Counted from the first letter of the stretch, positions 1 to 8,586 are shown. The stretch: DNA of 64,000 nt from VAZQ01 sp963725185 (GCA_963725185.1 CAVRXO010000003.1:930001-994000); one strand, 5' to 3'. The notes: generated by a model not told the origin, from the letters alone. Translations and numbers: made by a program.

Positions 1-756
1 GGGACTGGCCGAGACGATCGCCGAACACGGCCTGTTCAGCGCGTTTTATACCGATCGGGGCGGGCATTACTTCATCACCCCCAAGAACAGCCGGAAAGTC
101 GATAAGACGCAGCTGACCCAGGTCGGCCGGGCGCTCTCCCAACTCGGCATCACCCATATCCCGTCCTATTCCCCGCAGGGGCGCGGACGGATGGAGCGGG
201 TGTTCGGCACCCTGCAGAAGCGGCTGCCGCAGGAGCTGCGCCTGGCCCGGATCAAGACCGTGGCGGCCGCCAACCGGTTCCTCAAGGAACGCTTCGTGCC
301 CGACTACAATACCCGCTTCGCGGTGCCCGCAGCCGAGCCTGGCACGGCCTTCGTGCCCTATGAAGGCCGCCCGCTCGTCGACGTGCTGTGCCTGCAGGAG
401 GATCGGGTGGTTGGCGCCGACAATTGTGTCTCCTACTACCGGCGCAGCCTCCAGATTCCAGCCCAGCGCCATCGCCAGCACTATGTCCGCGCGACCGTGC
501 GGGTGCATGAATACCCCGACGGATGGCTTGCCATCTTTGACGGCCCGCGCTGTGTTGCGCGCTTCGACCCCAAAGGAGCCAGTCGTGATGTCTCGCGCGC
601 CGCTTAACTCCGCTCGGCGGCTCGCAAGCCTTGTGGATTTGTGGACAGGCCAAGAAAGCGGCCTGCCCACAAGCTCCACAAGGCCAACAGCAAACGCAGA
701 CAGAAGCGGACATATGATGCGCTACAAAGCGCGGACATCTTCACGCGCTACGGACA
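1..756 (+). mobile_element. ISNCY-like insertion sequence, copy 1 (5' part outside window)
   Basis: The first 756 bases match, at one sampled mismatch, the 3' part of the complete element at 45584-46991. The right end has the same terminal inverted repeat, ending ...CTACGGACA at 756. The left part is cut by the window edge, not visibly deleted. Its orientation is the same as the second copy, about 45 kb away. Confidence 0.9.
2..607 (+). CDS. ISNCY-like transposase, C-terminal part
   Basis: This is the C-terminal half of an integrase-core (rve, DDE-type) transposase, open from the first complete codon of the window to TAA at 605-607. The sequence continues the catalytic core (TDRGGHYF near the start, then the GRGRMERVF stretch expected around the catalytic Glu) and ends in a DNA-binding-like tail. 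The protein matches the last part of the 392-residue transposase at 45664-46842. One base difference was seen, at the third position of a Gln/Gln-type codon (CAG versus CAA). Family assignment rests on the full copy. Confidence 0.88.
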   Translation, partial: GLAETIAEHGLFSAFYTDRGGHYFITPKNSRKVDKTQLTQVGRALSQLGITHIPSYSPQGRGRMERVFGTLQKRLPQELRLARIKTVAAANRFLKERFVPDYNTRFAVPAAEPGTAFVPYEGRPLVDVLCLQEDRVVGADNCVSYYRRSLQIPAQRHRQHYVRATVRVHEYPDGWLAIFDGPRCVARFDPKGASRDVSRAA

Positions 757-1017
757 GAGCATCGGTTGGTACCCCGCATGGGGCGGAATTGCAGCGTTGC
801 ATGAGCGTGCGTCGCTTGCGATCTCGGCTTGCCCGGACCGAGTACCGCGCTTTGGCACTCGCTTCTTCATTGCCGTCTTCAGCAGACCCTTCCCTTACAG
901 CTAGTCGCGACGCCGCGCGCGAGGTAGCTCAATCGCTTCCATCACCCACAGAAAGGGAGATCGATCATTTGAAGGAAAATCTCATTGCAGATCGATTCAT
1001 CTTTGGCGCGCGCATCT

Positions 1018-1497
1018 TCATTCCAATTGATGCCTAAGACCGCGCACAAAGTACGTCATCGTTTCCCCGTCCTTGTGCGTGAGACACTTCAATGCCTTAT
1101 GGAAGGGAAATGCCTCGACCTTCCGGTCGACCCAAAAACTCGACCAATGAATGATGTTGTCAGGCGACCGCGGCACCAGCTTTCCTCCTAGCAGGTCAAG
1201 TGTCGCCTCGCTCAGAAGCAAGCCAAAATCGCGCGTGAACAGCTGCAGGTTGTCAACCTGCGGGTCCCACCCGGTTTGCCAGAGCTCCTTTATGATGCTG
1301 TCCAGTTCCTTGGGAGTCGCAGCCGAATTCTCCAGCCTGGCGTCAAACGTATCCCGTACTTGCTGCCTTACTTGAGCTGCAGCCTCACGAAGCTGCGATT
1401 CCAGGTCCTTTGAGTCCTCAACCACCGGGCCGAAGTTAGGAAGTGGCGCCGTTCTCCCGACGAAGAGGTCAAAGTCCATGATCTCATGGCTTGACAT
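1018..1497 (-). CDS. putative immunity protein of the IS3-interrupted toxin
   Basis: This is a 159-residue protein with no signal peptide or membrane segment and no family I recognise. The start is ATG at 1497, preceded by a strong GGGAGGAAAG ribosome binding site; an upstream in-frame start would lack one. The start codon lies inside the last codons of the broken toxin reading frame (toxin stop at 1484-1486), a 14-nt overlap typical of translationally coupled toxin-immunity pairs. The protein is acidic and rich in Glu, Asp, Trp and Phe, as many immunity proteins are. The immunity role is inferred from position. The reading frame is intact although the toxin is not. Confidence 0.6.
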   Translation of the reverse strand: MSSHEIMDFDLFVGRTAPLPNFGPVVEDSKDLESQLREAAAQVRQQVRDTFDARLENSAATPKELDSIIKELWQTGWDPQVDNLQLFTRDFGLLLSEATLDLLGGKLVPRSPDNIIHWSSFWVDRKVEAFPFHKALKCLTHKDGETMTYFVRGLRHQLE

Positions 1498-1722
1498 AGT
1501 ACTTTCCTCCCACCTCACCGAGTGCCCGCTCTACCCACTTTGGTGGCTGCACCGAGAATTGAAATTTTACCTCAGGGTGAATTTTCTGATATTTTAGAAT
1601 TTGTGCTTGAAAGTCCTTGATGACTTCCTCCTGTAGGAACGGAACTTGATAACCTGGACTTGGCCTGCTGCCGGTTCCGCGGACACCGAGTTAAGGTGTC
1701 ATGATGGAACCGGAGGTGGATC

Positions 1723-2013
1723 ATGGAGAGACGGAAGTTTACACGCGAGTTCAAGCTTGAGGCGGTGCGGCTGATCAAAGAGCGAGGCGTCTCGTATGCG
1801 CGGGCTTCGCACGATCTCGGTGTTCATCAGTCACAGTTGCGCAGTTGGGTGAAAGCGCTGGCGGATGATCCGCAGCATTCGTTTCCCGGCCAAGGCCAGA
1901 TGAAGCCCGAGCAGCTGGAGATCGCGCAGCTGAAGCGCGAGGTGATCAGGCTGAAGGCCGAGCGAGACATCCTAAAAAAAGCCGCGGCCTACTTCGCGAG
2001 GGAGTCGACGTGA
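1723..2013 (+). CDS. IS3-family transposase OrfA
   Basis: A 96-residue DNA-binding subunit. An N-terminal helix-turn-helix (residues about 5-50, RKFTREFKLEAVRL onward) is followed by a leucine-zipper-like coiled coil (about 60-90), the usual IS3 OrfA layout and length. The start ATG at 1723 has GGAGGTGG just upstream. An A7 run at 1974-1980 followed by G forms a slippery site; a -1 shift there leads directly into the OrfB frame, giving the OrfAB fusion transposase. The stop at 2011-2013 overlaps the OrfB start as GTGA. Confidence 0.93.
   Translation: MERRKFTREFKLEAVRLIKERGVSYARASHDLGVHQSQLRSWVKALADDPQHSFPGQGQMKPEQLEIAQLKREVIRLKAERDILKKAAAYFAREST
1974..1981 (+). promoter_or_regulatory. programmed -1 frameshift site of the IS3 element
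   Basis: Seven A residues followed by G in the OrfA frame (codons CTA AAA AAA GCC). Slippage by -1 puts ribosomes in the OrfB frame with no stop before it, the known IS3 mechanism for making OrfAB. Confidence 0.75.
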
Positions 2014-2876
2014 AGTTCGCCTTCATCGCGAAGCACCGGGGGATCTGGCCGGCGGCATGGTTGTGCGGGGCGCTCGGTGTCTCGCGGGGTGGGTTCTATG
2101 CCTGGCTGACACGACCGCGCAGTCGGCGCAGCCGGAGTGACGAGGATCTGGGCGCGAAGGTTCGGGCCAGCTTTCTGGCCAGCGATCGAACCTATGGCGC
2201 CAGGCGGGTGTGGCACGACCTTCTTGCCGAAGGGGTATCTTGTGGACTGCATCGGATCGAGCGTTTGATGCGGCTGCAGGCTCTCAGAGCCCGTCCGCGA
2301 CGGCGTCGACTGCCGCCCGATCTGGGTGAGCGGCAGGTCGCCGCCGTCGCTCTCAACGTGCTCGACCGCACCTTCCAAGCGCCCGCTCCCAACCGCAAAT
2401 GGATCGCTGACTTCACGTATATCTGGACAGCGGAAGGTTGGCTCTATGTGGCTGCGGTCGTCGATCTCTTCTCCCGGCGTGTGGTGGGCTGGTCGATGAA
2501 CGCCGCGATGACGGCCCAGCTCGTCGCCGACGCGCTGATGATGGCGATCTGGCGCAGGGGCAAACCCGACGCGCTGCTGCATCACTCCGATCGCGGCAGT
2601 CAATACACCAGCGAGCAGTTCCAGCGACTGATGGCCGATCACGGCGTCGTCTGCTCGATGAGCCGTTCGGGCAACGTCTGGGACAATGCGGCGATGGAGA
2701 GCTTCTTCTCCTCGCTGAAAACGGAGCGCACAGCGCGCAAAACATATCGGACGCGCGACGAGGCCAAGGCTGATGTGTTCGACTACATCGAACGCTTCTA
2801 CAATGTTAAACGCAGGCACTCCACAATCGGCTATATGAGCCCCGTGGAGTTCGAGATGAAGGCCGAATTAGCTTAA
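2010..2876 (+). CDS. IS3-family transposase OrfB (DDE catalytic subunit)
   Basis: A 288-residue protein with an N-terminal HTH_21-like segment and an rve integrase core. The three catalytic acidic residues are visible: Asp in ADFTYI (about residue 135), Asp in HSDRGSQY (about 195) and Glu in NAAMESFF (about 231). The C-terminal RRHSTIGYMSPVEF is the standard IS3 ending. The start is GTG at 2010, overlapping OrfA by 4 nt. Expression is expected mostly as the frameshift fusion with OrfA. The reading frame is intact. Confidence 0.95.
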   Translation: MKFAFIAKHRGIWPAAWLCGALGVSRGGFYAWLTRPRSRRSRSDEDLGAKVRASFLASDRTYGARRVWHDLLAEGVSCGLHRIERLMRLQALRARPRRRRLPPDLGERQVAAVALNVLDRTFQAPAPNRKWIADFTYIWTAEGWLYVAAVVDLFSRRVVGWSMNAAMTAQLVADALMMAIWRRGKPDALLHHSDRGSQYTSEQFQRLMADHGVVCSMSRSGNVWDNAAMESFFSSLKTERTARKTYRTRDEAKADVFDYIERFYNVKRRHSTIGYMSPVEFEMKAELA

Positions 2877-3895
2877 GCGGGTGTCAACCGAACCGGCAGC
2901 AGGCCAACTTGACCAGTTGTAGTCCTAAAGGTCTCTGATTCCATTCTCATTCGGTGGAAAATCTAAGCGTACCACAACGTCCTTTCCGTCGATCATTAAG
3001 TGCATGGTGGTTTGTTGGCTTTTGTTTTCTTGCTCATATGACTTTCCCGTCCCAAGGGAACTGTGGAACCACTCGCTGGCTGTCGGCCACCAGCATCAGC
3101 CGCACTAGTACCAATTTCGCCGGGTTCAGGCTGTGTGGCGGCCGCTTCGGGAGTGGAGCCAGGAGTGCCGGAAGCACTTGGTAGCGGCAGGCGCGGCTCC
3201 GATGCGGCACCTCGTGGCGATGTCGATAGGGGTGGCGGTTGAGGCGTCGGCGCCGGCAGTGCGGGTGGTAGCGGCGGCGGCCTTCCCACGATGGGTGGCA
3301 CCCGTCTTGGAGCGGTGCTGCCCAGGGGAGGCGTTGAGCCGGCCGCCCTCTCATCAAAAAGCTCCAGATTCCGGGTCGGGCGAAAGCAGCGGCGGCGTCA
3401 GCCAGGGCGATGCCGGGGTGCTTTGGACAGAGAATGGGTCGGAGGACGGAAAGACCGGTGGGGCCCAAGCCAGGGCGGTAAAACGGCTTGCCGGGATTTG
3501 CGACCAGTACGCCGCATAGGGATCTAGCGGCGAGGGCCGATTGGAGGTGACGGGATTGGGAGCGTCGGGTTGCGGATTAAGCGCCGGCGGTGCTGGGCGC
3601 GGCACGGGGGCCGGAGTGGGTGCGTACCAAATATCGGGATAGATCCAATCATTGGGAAAAAAGGCGTCGGTTTCCGGAGTCCACGGAGCGCTCCGGATAT
3701 TTTGATCGTCCGGGTTCTGCGCTGGCGCAGGCACGAATCAATCGTCGATCCCATCGGGGTCGGGTGCGTTCGGTGGCGGCTCGGGATGGACGATGATCCG
3801 CGGCAGGCCGCGGGTCTGCCACCCTTGCGACGGATCGGCGGGTGCGAACGGGGAGTCAGGATCGATTGGCATCGCGTCACCGGCTTGGGCTGAAA

Positions 3896-3926
3896 ATGAA
3901 AAAGGCTCCCCGTTGGGGGAGCCTTT
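3896..3926 (-). terminator. hairpin with T-run just before a toxin carrier start
   Basis: Read on the minus strand: AAAGGCTCCCC, a short loop, its complement GGGGAGCCTTT, then more T-rich sequence. It lies about 25 nt upstream of the carrier start at 3872. The carrier at 24127 has an equivalent GGCCCCC/GGGGGCC hairpin at 24157-24178. It is either a terminator for upstream transcription or a leader attenuator. Confidence 0.6.
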
Positions 3927-4073
3927 GGTTTCGAGACGGCGGCTGTTGGAGAAGGTGCGGGCGGCGGCGAGCGGCGCGTAAGCCGCCGGCTGAATTTGTT
4001 GCACGGTGAATCGGTGGGCTACGGCGCGCGCGAGCGCGCCTGCACCCACCCTACGGACACGGGCGCACGAAAA

Positions 4074-4098
4074 GCCCGGCGCGGTTTCCCGGCCGGGC
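4074..4098 (-). terminator. GCCCGGC hairpin with T-run, shared leader element
   Basis: On the minus strand the stem GCCCGGCCGGG...GCCGGGC is followed by TTTTCG. The same hairpin recurs at 24329-24353 and, slightly altered, at 5758-5781 upstream of the terminase gene. It probably terminates minus-strand transcripts. Confidence 0.6.
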
Positions 4099-4270
4099 AC
4101 AGTTCGCGAGTTTCGATTTCACGAATGAGCTGATTCGTAATAGGGTGTCAATGGCCGCGGCAGCATCCTCGCTGCGGCTTTCCAAATGCCGGGACGTTGC
4201 TCCCGCATTGAGCCATCGGGCGGCGCTTGGCGTCGCCCTGTTGGCTTCATGCGGGCTACATCACGCTACA

Positions 4271-5611
4271 TCACACGATTCCGTGCTGCGGGTAGTCGAT
4301 GTGGCGGTGGAAGCCGGTGGTGCCGGTCTGGCGGTCGAGCGTCATGGCGAGATAGCGGAAGGCGTCGGCGGCGTGCGAGCACCAGTCGTGCACCGGGTGC
4401 GGGCGCAGCACCGCGTGCTTGTCGTCGTGCTCGGCGCGGTAGAGCCGCAGCGCATCGATGCCGCGCGTGCATTTCTGGGCTTCGAACCAGCAGCGCGGGA
4501 TCATCACGCGCACCGCGTTGATGCCGTCCTCGATGCGATGCCGCGGCGCCAGCGTGATGCCCTTGAGGCCCAGCGCCGCCATCACCTCGAGCCGGCTCTT
4601 GCCGGTGCCGAGCTCCTTGGCCTGCGCGTCGTGCGGCACGATGTGGCCCGCATAGGCATAGGGCTTGGCGGCGACCTCGCGAACATAGTGGCCAAGATCG
4701 ACGCCGCTTGCCTCGTAGTAATCGATGATCCTGATCTCGCGGCCGACGATCTGCGCGAACCAGATCGCGGTCGCGTCGCGGATGCCGAGATCCCAGGCGG
4801 TCCACACCAGCGCGGCCGGATCATAGGGCACGCCCGCGATGCGGCCGTCCGCCTCCGCCTGCCGCATCAGCGCGCCGTAATAAGCGCCGACCACGGCGGC
4901 GTCGAAGGAGCATTCGAATTCCTGTGCGTATTGCGATTCGGACAGATCGCGCCGTGCCAGCATCAGCTCCTCCTGTGCGATGAGCCCGGTCTCGCTCGCC
5001 TTGAGCATCAGGGAGAACCAGCCGGGCTCGAACTGGGCGCGCCGCCACAGCTCGAAGAAGGAGTTGCGGCCCTTGGGCGTGCCGATGAACACGGCCCAAC
5101 CCTGCCGGTCGGCGAGCGCGGGCCGGATGACCTCCGACCAGACGCGCGGATCCATGTCGGCATATTCGTCGAGCACCACGCCGTCGAGATAGATGCCGCG
5201 CAACGCATCCGGATTGTCGGCGCCGAACAGCCGCACCTGCCCGCCATTGGGGTAATCCACGCGCAGCTCGGTCTCGTGCACGCTCGCCCCGAGCAGGCGC
5301 GAGGGCGCCATGGCGGCGCGCAGATAATCCCAGGCCACCTGCTTGGATTGCCGCAGGAACGGCGACAGATAGGCAAAGCGCGGGCGCAGCCTCTCGCTCA
5401 TCAGCGCACCGCGCTGGAGATCGTGCACGCAGGCGACCGTCTTGCCGGCGCGGCGATGGGCGACGATGCAGGCAAAGCGCTCACCGCGGCCGTGAAACGC
5501 GTGGAATTGCGGGCGCGCCCGGTAGTCGATGCTGATGTCGAGCGGCGGCACGCCGGCGGCGCAATCTCCCGGCGGCATCTCGGGCGCAGGCACTAGGGGT
5601 CGCTCTGCCAT
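4271..5611 (-). CDS. phage terminase large subunit
   Basis: A 446-residue DNA-packaging ATPase/nuclease that would cut and drive phage DNA into procapsids. Visible motifs: Walker A as AHRRAGKT near residue 50, Walker B as GVVLDEYADM near 125, an IGTPKGRNSF coupling motif near 160, and a C-terminal RNase H-like nuclease part with AWDLGIRDATAIW and a final DWCSHAADAFRYL. The start chosen is ATG at 5611 (MAERPL); 63 further in-frame residues upstream look non-coding. No capsid, portal or tail genes are in view, so it belongs to a prophage remnant. A minus-strand terminator hairpin lies upstream at 5758-5781. It is transcribed towards the damaged toxin carrier. Confidence 0.88.
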   Translation of the reverse strand: MAERPLVPAPEMPPGDCAAGVPPLDISIDYRARPQFHAFHGRGERFACIVAHRRAGKTVACVHDLQRGALMSERLRPRFAYLSPFLRQSKQVAWDYLRAAMAPSRLLGASVHETELRVDYPNGGQVRLFGADNPDALRGIYLDGVVLDEYADMDPRVWSEVIRPALADRQGWAVFIGTPKGRNSFFELWRRAQFEPGWFSLMLKASETGLIAQEELMLARRDLSESQYAQEFECSFDAAVVGAYYGALMRQAEADGRIAGVPYDPAALVWTAWDLGIRDATAIWFAQIVGREIRIIDYYEASGVDLGHYVREVAAKPYAYAGHIVPHDAQAKELGTGKSRLEVMAALGLKGITLAPRHRIEDGINAVRVMIPRCWFEAQKCTRGIDALRLYRAEHDDKHAVLRPHPVHDWCSHAADAFRYLAMTLDRQTGTTGFHRHIDYPQHGIV

Positions 5612-5757
5612 GCGAACCTGACTCTTCCGGCCGCCTCGGCGCCGGATGCGGGCTCTTGCAGCGCGCCAGTCAGCGCGCGCGTGACCGGCTTGCCGGCGGA
5701 GCCGCGGTGGGGTGTGGGCATGGAGGTTGTCCGTATCGGCTCTGGCACAATAAAAAA

Positions 5758-5781
5758 CCCGGCGCGGAGATCCCGGCCGGG
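5758..5781 (-). terminator. CCCGGC hairpin with T-run upstream of terminase
   Basis: On the minus strand CCCGGCCGGG...GCCGGG is followed by TTTTTTAT. It is a third relative of the hairpins at 4074-4098 and 24329-24353, linking the terminase leader with the toxin leaders. Confidence 0.55.
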
Positions 5782-5920
5782 CGCACGTCGTGATTTTCAA
5801 TTTCAGGAACTACACCGATTTGGAAGACGTGGTCAAGGGGGTGCCTATTCGAAAGCACGCATCCTTGCATCCGGACGGGCTCGAAGTTGCCTTTCGCCGG
5901 CGCCATGTCAAAATGCCGGC

Positions 5921-6085
5921 ATGCCGCGCATCGATCGCTACGACATTATCGGGATGGTCCTCCTCGCCTTTCTGGCGGCGTTGTGGATCCTGCACTTCTC
6001 GCTGCCCACCCCGCCGCCGGACAATTATCGCAACTTGGGCAGTGCCCTCCCGGCCACGGAGCCGGGAGCGATACGCCGCGGCTGA
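5921..6085 (+). CDS. small single-span membrane protein
   Basis: A possible 54-residue protein with one hydrophobic segment (GMVLLAFLAALWILHF, residues about 10-25) and a Pro-rich tail. No clear ribosome binding site is seen and I know no family. It faces the next gene tail to tail. Support is only the membrane-protein-like composition, so this is tentative. Confidence 0.35.
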   Translation: MPRIDRYDIIGMVLLAFLAALWILHFSLPTPPPDNYRNLGSALPATEPGAIRRG

Positions 6086-6113
6086 TCCCTGCTGCCCGCG
6101 ATACCCACGGCCA

Positions 6114-6392
6114 TCATCTCTGCTCGTCGGGCGGCTCGATCTTGTGCGGAGGCTCGTCGTAGCCTTTGCGGCTGCTGTAGAAGATCAGCGCCATCAGCCC
6201 GCCACCGACCAAAATGGCCAGGAAGGTGCCGAATGCCAGCGCTATCCAGGCCCAAGCCGGCACATCGACATCGACCAGGATCCATTGCCGGTAGGCGGCC
6301 CAGAACGTGAGCCCGAGCAGCCCCAGCAAGACGGCAATTACCAGCCATCTGTCGATCGAGAATGAACTCTGCGGCCGCGACGACATCGCCAT
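6114..6392 (-). CDS. small two-span membrane protein
   Basis: A 92-residue protein with two hydrophobic segments (about 17-37 and 46-70) separated by a short loop, then a charged tail ending in PPDEQR. No family is recognised. Composition, length and isolated position support a real inner-membrane protein; the start could also be the Met two codons later. Confidence 0.6.
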   Translation of the reverse strand: MAMSSRPQSSFSIDRWLVIAVLLGLLGLTFWAAYRQWILVDVDVPAWAWIALAFGTFLAILVGGGLMALIFYSSRKGYDEPPHKIEPPDEQR

Positions 6393-6547
6393 GCTCTCTT
6401 TCTTGGTTAGGGCCTCGCCTCGTCAGATAAGCCTTGGCGGCGCGGGCGGATAGACACGGGTCGCGCAACCGGAGGTGGCGAGCACTCGGACCGCGCGACC
6501 TCCAGGAACGAGCCGGTCGGCCGGATGACGCAACTTCTCTCGTGCCC

Positions 6548-7279
6548 TCAGCGCGCCAGCACGCAGCTTGGCGCCAGGCGGCGGCGCTCCCAGCGGGCGC
6601 GCTCGAGCTCGGGCCGATCGTCCTCGTGCAACGGATAGCCGAGGCAGAAATAGCCGATGAAGCGCCATTCCGTCGGCACCTCCAGGAGCCCGGTCATGCG
6701 GGCCGGATCGAGGATCGAGACCCAGCCCAGGCCGATGCCCTCCGCCCGCGCCGCGAGCCACAGGGTGCAGATGGCTGCGACCACCGAATACTCGGCCATT
6801 TCCGGCATGGTTCGCCGGCCGAGGCCGTGTCCGACGGAGGTCGTGCGGTCGCAGAAGACGGCAAACTGATGCGGTGCCTCGCGCAAGCCTTCGAGCTTGA
6901 GGGCGGCGTAGCGGGCGGCGCGCTCGCCCGCATAGGATGCCAGCGCCTGCGCATTGCAGGTGCGGAATTCCTCGCGGACTGCTTCGCGCCGGGCCTCGTC
7001 CTCGACGGTAACGAACCGCCATGGCTGGCTCAGGCCGACCGATGGCGCCAAGCATGCGACTTCAATAAGGCGCTCAAGGGCGCCTTGCGGCAGCGCCTCC
7101 GGCCGAAACCGGCGCACATCGCGGCGCCAGGCCACGAGCTGCATGAGGCGCGCCCGGAACGCATCGTCGAATTCCGGCACCGCGCCGGGCGCGTGCCCAT
7201 TGGCGAAAGCGGATGACGGCAGGGCCGCCGACGCCTTCGAAACGCCTTGGTCGGCGATCGGACCTGTGGTGAGATTCAT
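6548..7279 (-). CDS. bluB: 5,6-dimethylbenzimidazole synthase
   Basis: A 243-residue nitroreductase-fold flavoprotein. BluB breaks down reduced FMN with O2 to make 5,6-dimethylbenzimidazole, the lower ligand of vitamin B12. Diagnostic motifs are visible: RRDVRRF (about residue 52) for FMN phosphate binding, APSVGLSQPWRF (about 78-89), and GIGLGWVSILDP followed by GYFCLGYP (about 185-220). The first 35 residues are poorly conserved, so the start may be later. No other cobalamin gene is adjacent and no B12 riboswitch was seen upstream. Confidence 0.9.
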   Translation of the reverse strand: MNLTTGPIADQGVSKASAALPSSAFANGHAPGAVPEFDDAFRARLMQLVAWRRDVRRFRPEALPQGALERLIEVACLAPSVGLSQPWRFVTVEDEARREAVREEFRTCNAQALASYAGERAARYAALKLEGLREAPHQFAVFCDRTTSVGHGLGRRTMPEMAEYSVVAAICTLWLAARAEGIGLGWVSILDPARMTGLLEVPTEWRFIGYFCLGYPLHEDDRPELERARWERRRLAPSCVLAR

Positions 7280-7407
7280 GATGGGATCCGCGTGTCCGCT
7301 GTCACGGCGAAACGGTTGGTCGCTGATCCATAACAGATTGAGTCAACCCAAACAAACTCAAGCCCCAACGCGATCGTATGATCCGCGGGGACCGGGATAT
7401 GGGCCGA

Positions 7408-7959
7408 CTAGGCGCTCTCCTCGAGCTGTGGTGCGGGATAGGTCAACGTGGATCCCGGCCCCGGCCGCGCCCCCGGCGTCAGGGTGGCCGGCACGATCTT
7501 GCCCGGCCCCAGGATATGAGACACAGGCTCGCCCGCCACGAGCAGATAGTCCGCGATGATCCGACGATGGCACCGCCACCACATTGCCTCCGCGCACATC
7601 AGGACGCACCGCTGCTGGTTGCCCAGAGCACGCACTCTCGCGAGGCTGGACCGGAATCCGCCGCCCATCGCATAGTCGGCGTAGTTGTGAAAGCTCCGGT
7701 TTTTCCAGAAGCTGTTGACTTCCGGGTCGACATCCCCTTGGCGCGGCCGGCGCCCGCCGAGCTCCGCCACATGCTCGTATGAAATCCGGAACTGGGACAA
7801 CGACTGCGCAAGCGCTTCGCAATTATAATCTGGATTTGTCCGGGAGCGCGGAAAGGCGCGAACATCGACGACGAGGCCAACCTGCGAGGCGACCAGCAGT
7901 TCGATGAAATCGCCGATCGAGCGCGTCGAATGGCCAACGGTAAAGAACGGGTATGCCAT
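7408..7959 (-). CDS. DUF488 family protein
   Basis: A 183-residue protein opening with FTVGHSTRS, the hallmark of DUF488. Further conserved features are VVDVRAFPRSRTNPDYN (about 30-45), ELGGRR, and a CAEAMWWRCHRRIIADYL stretch with a Cys/His pair (about 125-140). The ATG at 7959 is preferred over an upstream TTG. The biochemical role of the family is not settled. The C-terminal 30 residues are Pro- and Gly-rich. Confidence 0.85.
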   Translation of the reverse strand: MAYPFFTVGHSTRSIGDFIELLVASQVGLVVDVRAFPRSRTNPDYNCEALAQSLSQFRISYEHVAELGGRRPRQGDVDPEVNSFWKNRSFHNYADYAMGGGFRSSLARVRALGNQQRCVLMCAEAMWWRCHRRIIADYLLVAGEPVSHILGPGKIVPATLTPGARPGPGSTLTYPAPQLEESA

Positions 7960-8004
7960 CCCGCTTTCAAATTTCGCCCGCAACCTCGGGAATCGTGACG
8001 ACGA

Positions 8005-8244
8005 CTAGAATGCTGCCGCCCAGGTCGCGATGGCGATAATTCCGACTACCAGGACCACAAGGGCCAATGGGTCATAGTCCGGCCAAAGGCCGCTGCGCAG
8101 TTGCATGAACTCGCCTCCCGGATCATCCGGAGAACCAACGTACGGGGCCCGCTCTTGTTCCTCGTCGCCCGAGGATCCGGCAGGCTCGCCATTCGAAGGC
8201 TGCTTTCCCACCCGTTGGTCGCCTGAGCGGGCCAAAAGGTTCAC
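8005..8244 (-). CDS. small protein with C-terminal membrane anchor
   Basis: A possible 79-residue protein starting at GTG, hydrophilic for about 50 residues and ending in one membrane span (LALVVLVVGIIAIATWAAAF). A shorter product starting at an internal Met would be 33 residues and mostly membrane span. No family is recognised, and the start is uncertain. Confidence 0.4.
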   Translation of the reverse strand: MNLLARSGDQRVGKQPSNGEPAGSSGDEEQERAPYVGSPDDPGGEFMQLRSGLWPDYDPLALVVLVVGIIAIATWAAAF

Positions 8245-8437
8245 GCCCGCGTCAGGGCCGCCTGGCGACTACCGCAGGGAGCGAGAGCCCGAGGCCGCTG
8301 CTCTGGCCAGGCTCCTTGGACGACCGGCGATGGCCGCCAACGCGCTGTTACGGCGCCTGGATCGCGCGACCGGCCGATCTCGTACAATTCGCCATCGCCG
8401 GCATACCGAACGCCGCGGCGGCGCGGACAAAAAACAA

Positions 8438-8462
8438 GCGGCCCCGAAAATTCCGGGGCCGC
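8438..8462 (-). terminator. rho-independent terminator of the FKBP gene
   Basis: GCGGCCCC stem with an AATT-containing loop, followed on the minus strand by TTGTTTTTTG. It lies about 125 nt downstream of the FKBP stop codon, with no other minus-strand gene between. Confidence 0.7.
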
Positions 8463-8586
8463 CCGCACAGCGCGTCAGTTGCAAACCCAAAGCAGCCTGA
8501 AGATAGCCGGCAGAGGTTTCCTCGTTGTGCTCGCCTCTGGGTGTTGACCCTGGGGAGCTAAAGCATGCCCTGCCGTTCCCGGAACA

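Larger units (their letters stand above)
1658..2909 (+). mobile_element. IS3-family insertion sequence with 3-bp target repeat
   Basis: The element runs 1661-2906 (1,246 bp) and is flanked by ACT at 1658-1660 and 2907-2909. Its ends begin TG and finish CA, and the terminal inverted repeats share TGGCCTGCTGCCGGTTC. It contains overlapping OrfA and OrfB typical of IS3. It sits in the tip of the toxin gene read on the minus strand. The structure is complete, so it may still be active. Confidence 0.93.
1484..3872 (-). pseudogene. polymorphic-toxin carrier with C-terminal tip, broken and split by IS3
   Basis: The gene starts at ATG 3872 (MPIDPDSP...), matching the start of the carrier at 24127. 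Breaks: a TGA at 3738-3740 inside a DDW-FVP motif (paralogue DDWFVP, so TGG to TGA); a stop at 3354 with a shift into a Pro-rich frame to about 3060; a return to the start frame; a TAG just before DYNWSS; and IS3 inserted at 1661-2906. Removing the IS and one copy of its 3-bp target repeat joins DYNWSS to PGYQVPFLQ and continues to FQFSVQPPKW and a final KYYVKP stop at 1484-1486. The rejoined length is 1,140 nt, a multiple of three. The carrier is shorter (about 379 codons) than the 22-24 kb copy. The tip may be a nuclease-type toxin, but I cannot assign its fold. Confidence 0.75.
3873..4270. other. 398-bp gap between terminase and toxin carrier
   Basis: No gene is seen. It holds two minus-strand hairpins (3896-3926 and 4074-4098) and, at about 4190-4262, a dispersed palindromic element ending in CATGCGGGCTACATCAC. 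About 70 bp around 4070-4140 is similar to 24325-24395 upstream of the other carrier, so this leader was duplicated together with the toxin gene. Confidence 0.6.

Noticed and set aside
757..1017. Short plus-strand open frames after the first IS
   Set aside because: They overlap in several frames, lack start sites and resemble nothing; the piece looks non-coding.
4145..5596. A 483-residue plus-strand open frame
   Set aside because: It is the GC-rich shadow of the terminase gene, which has Walker motifs on the other strand.
7280..7407. A cobalamin riboswitch upstream of bluB
   Set aside because: No B12-box-like sequence was found in the short upstream region.
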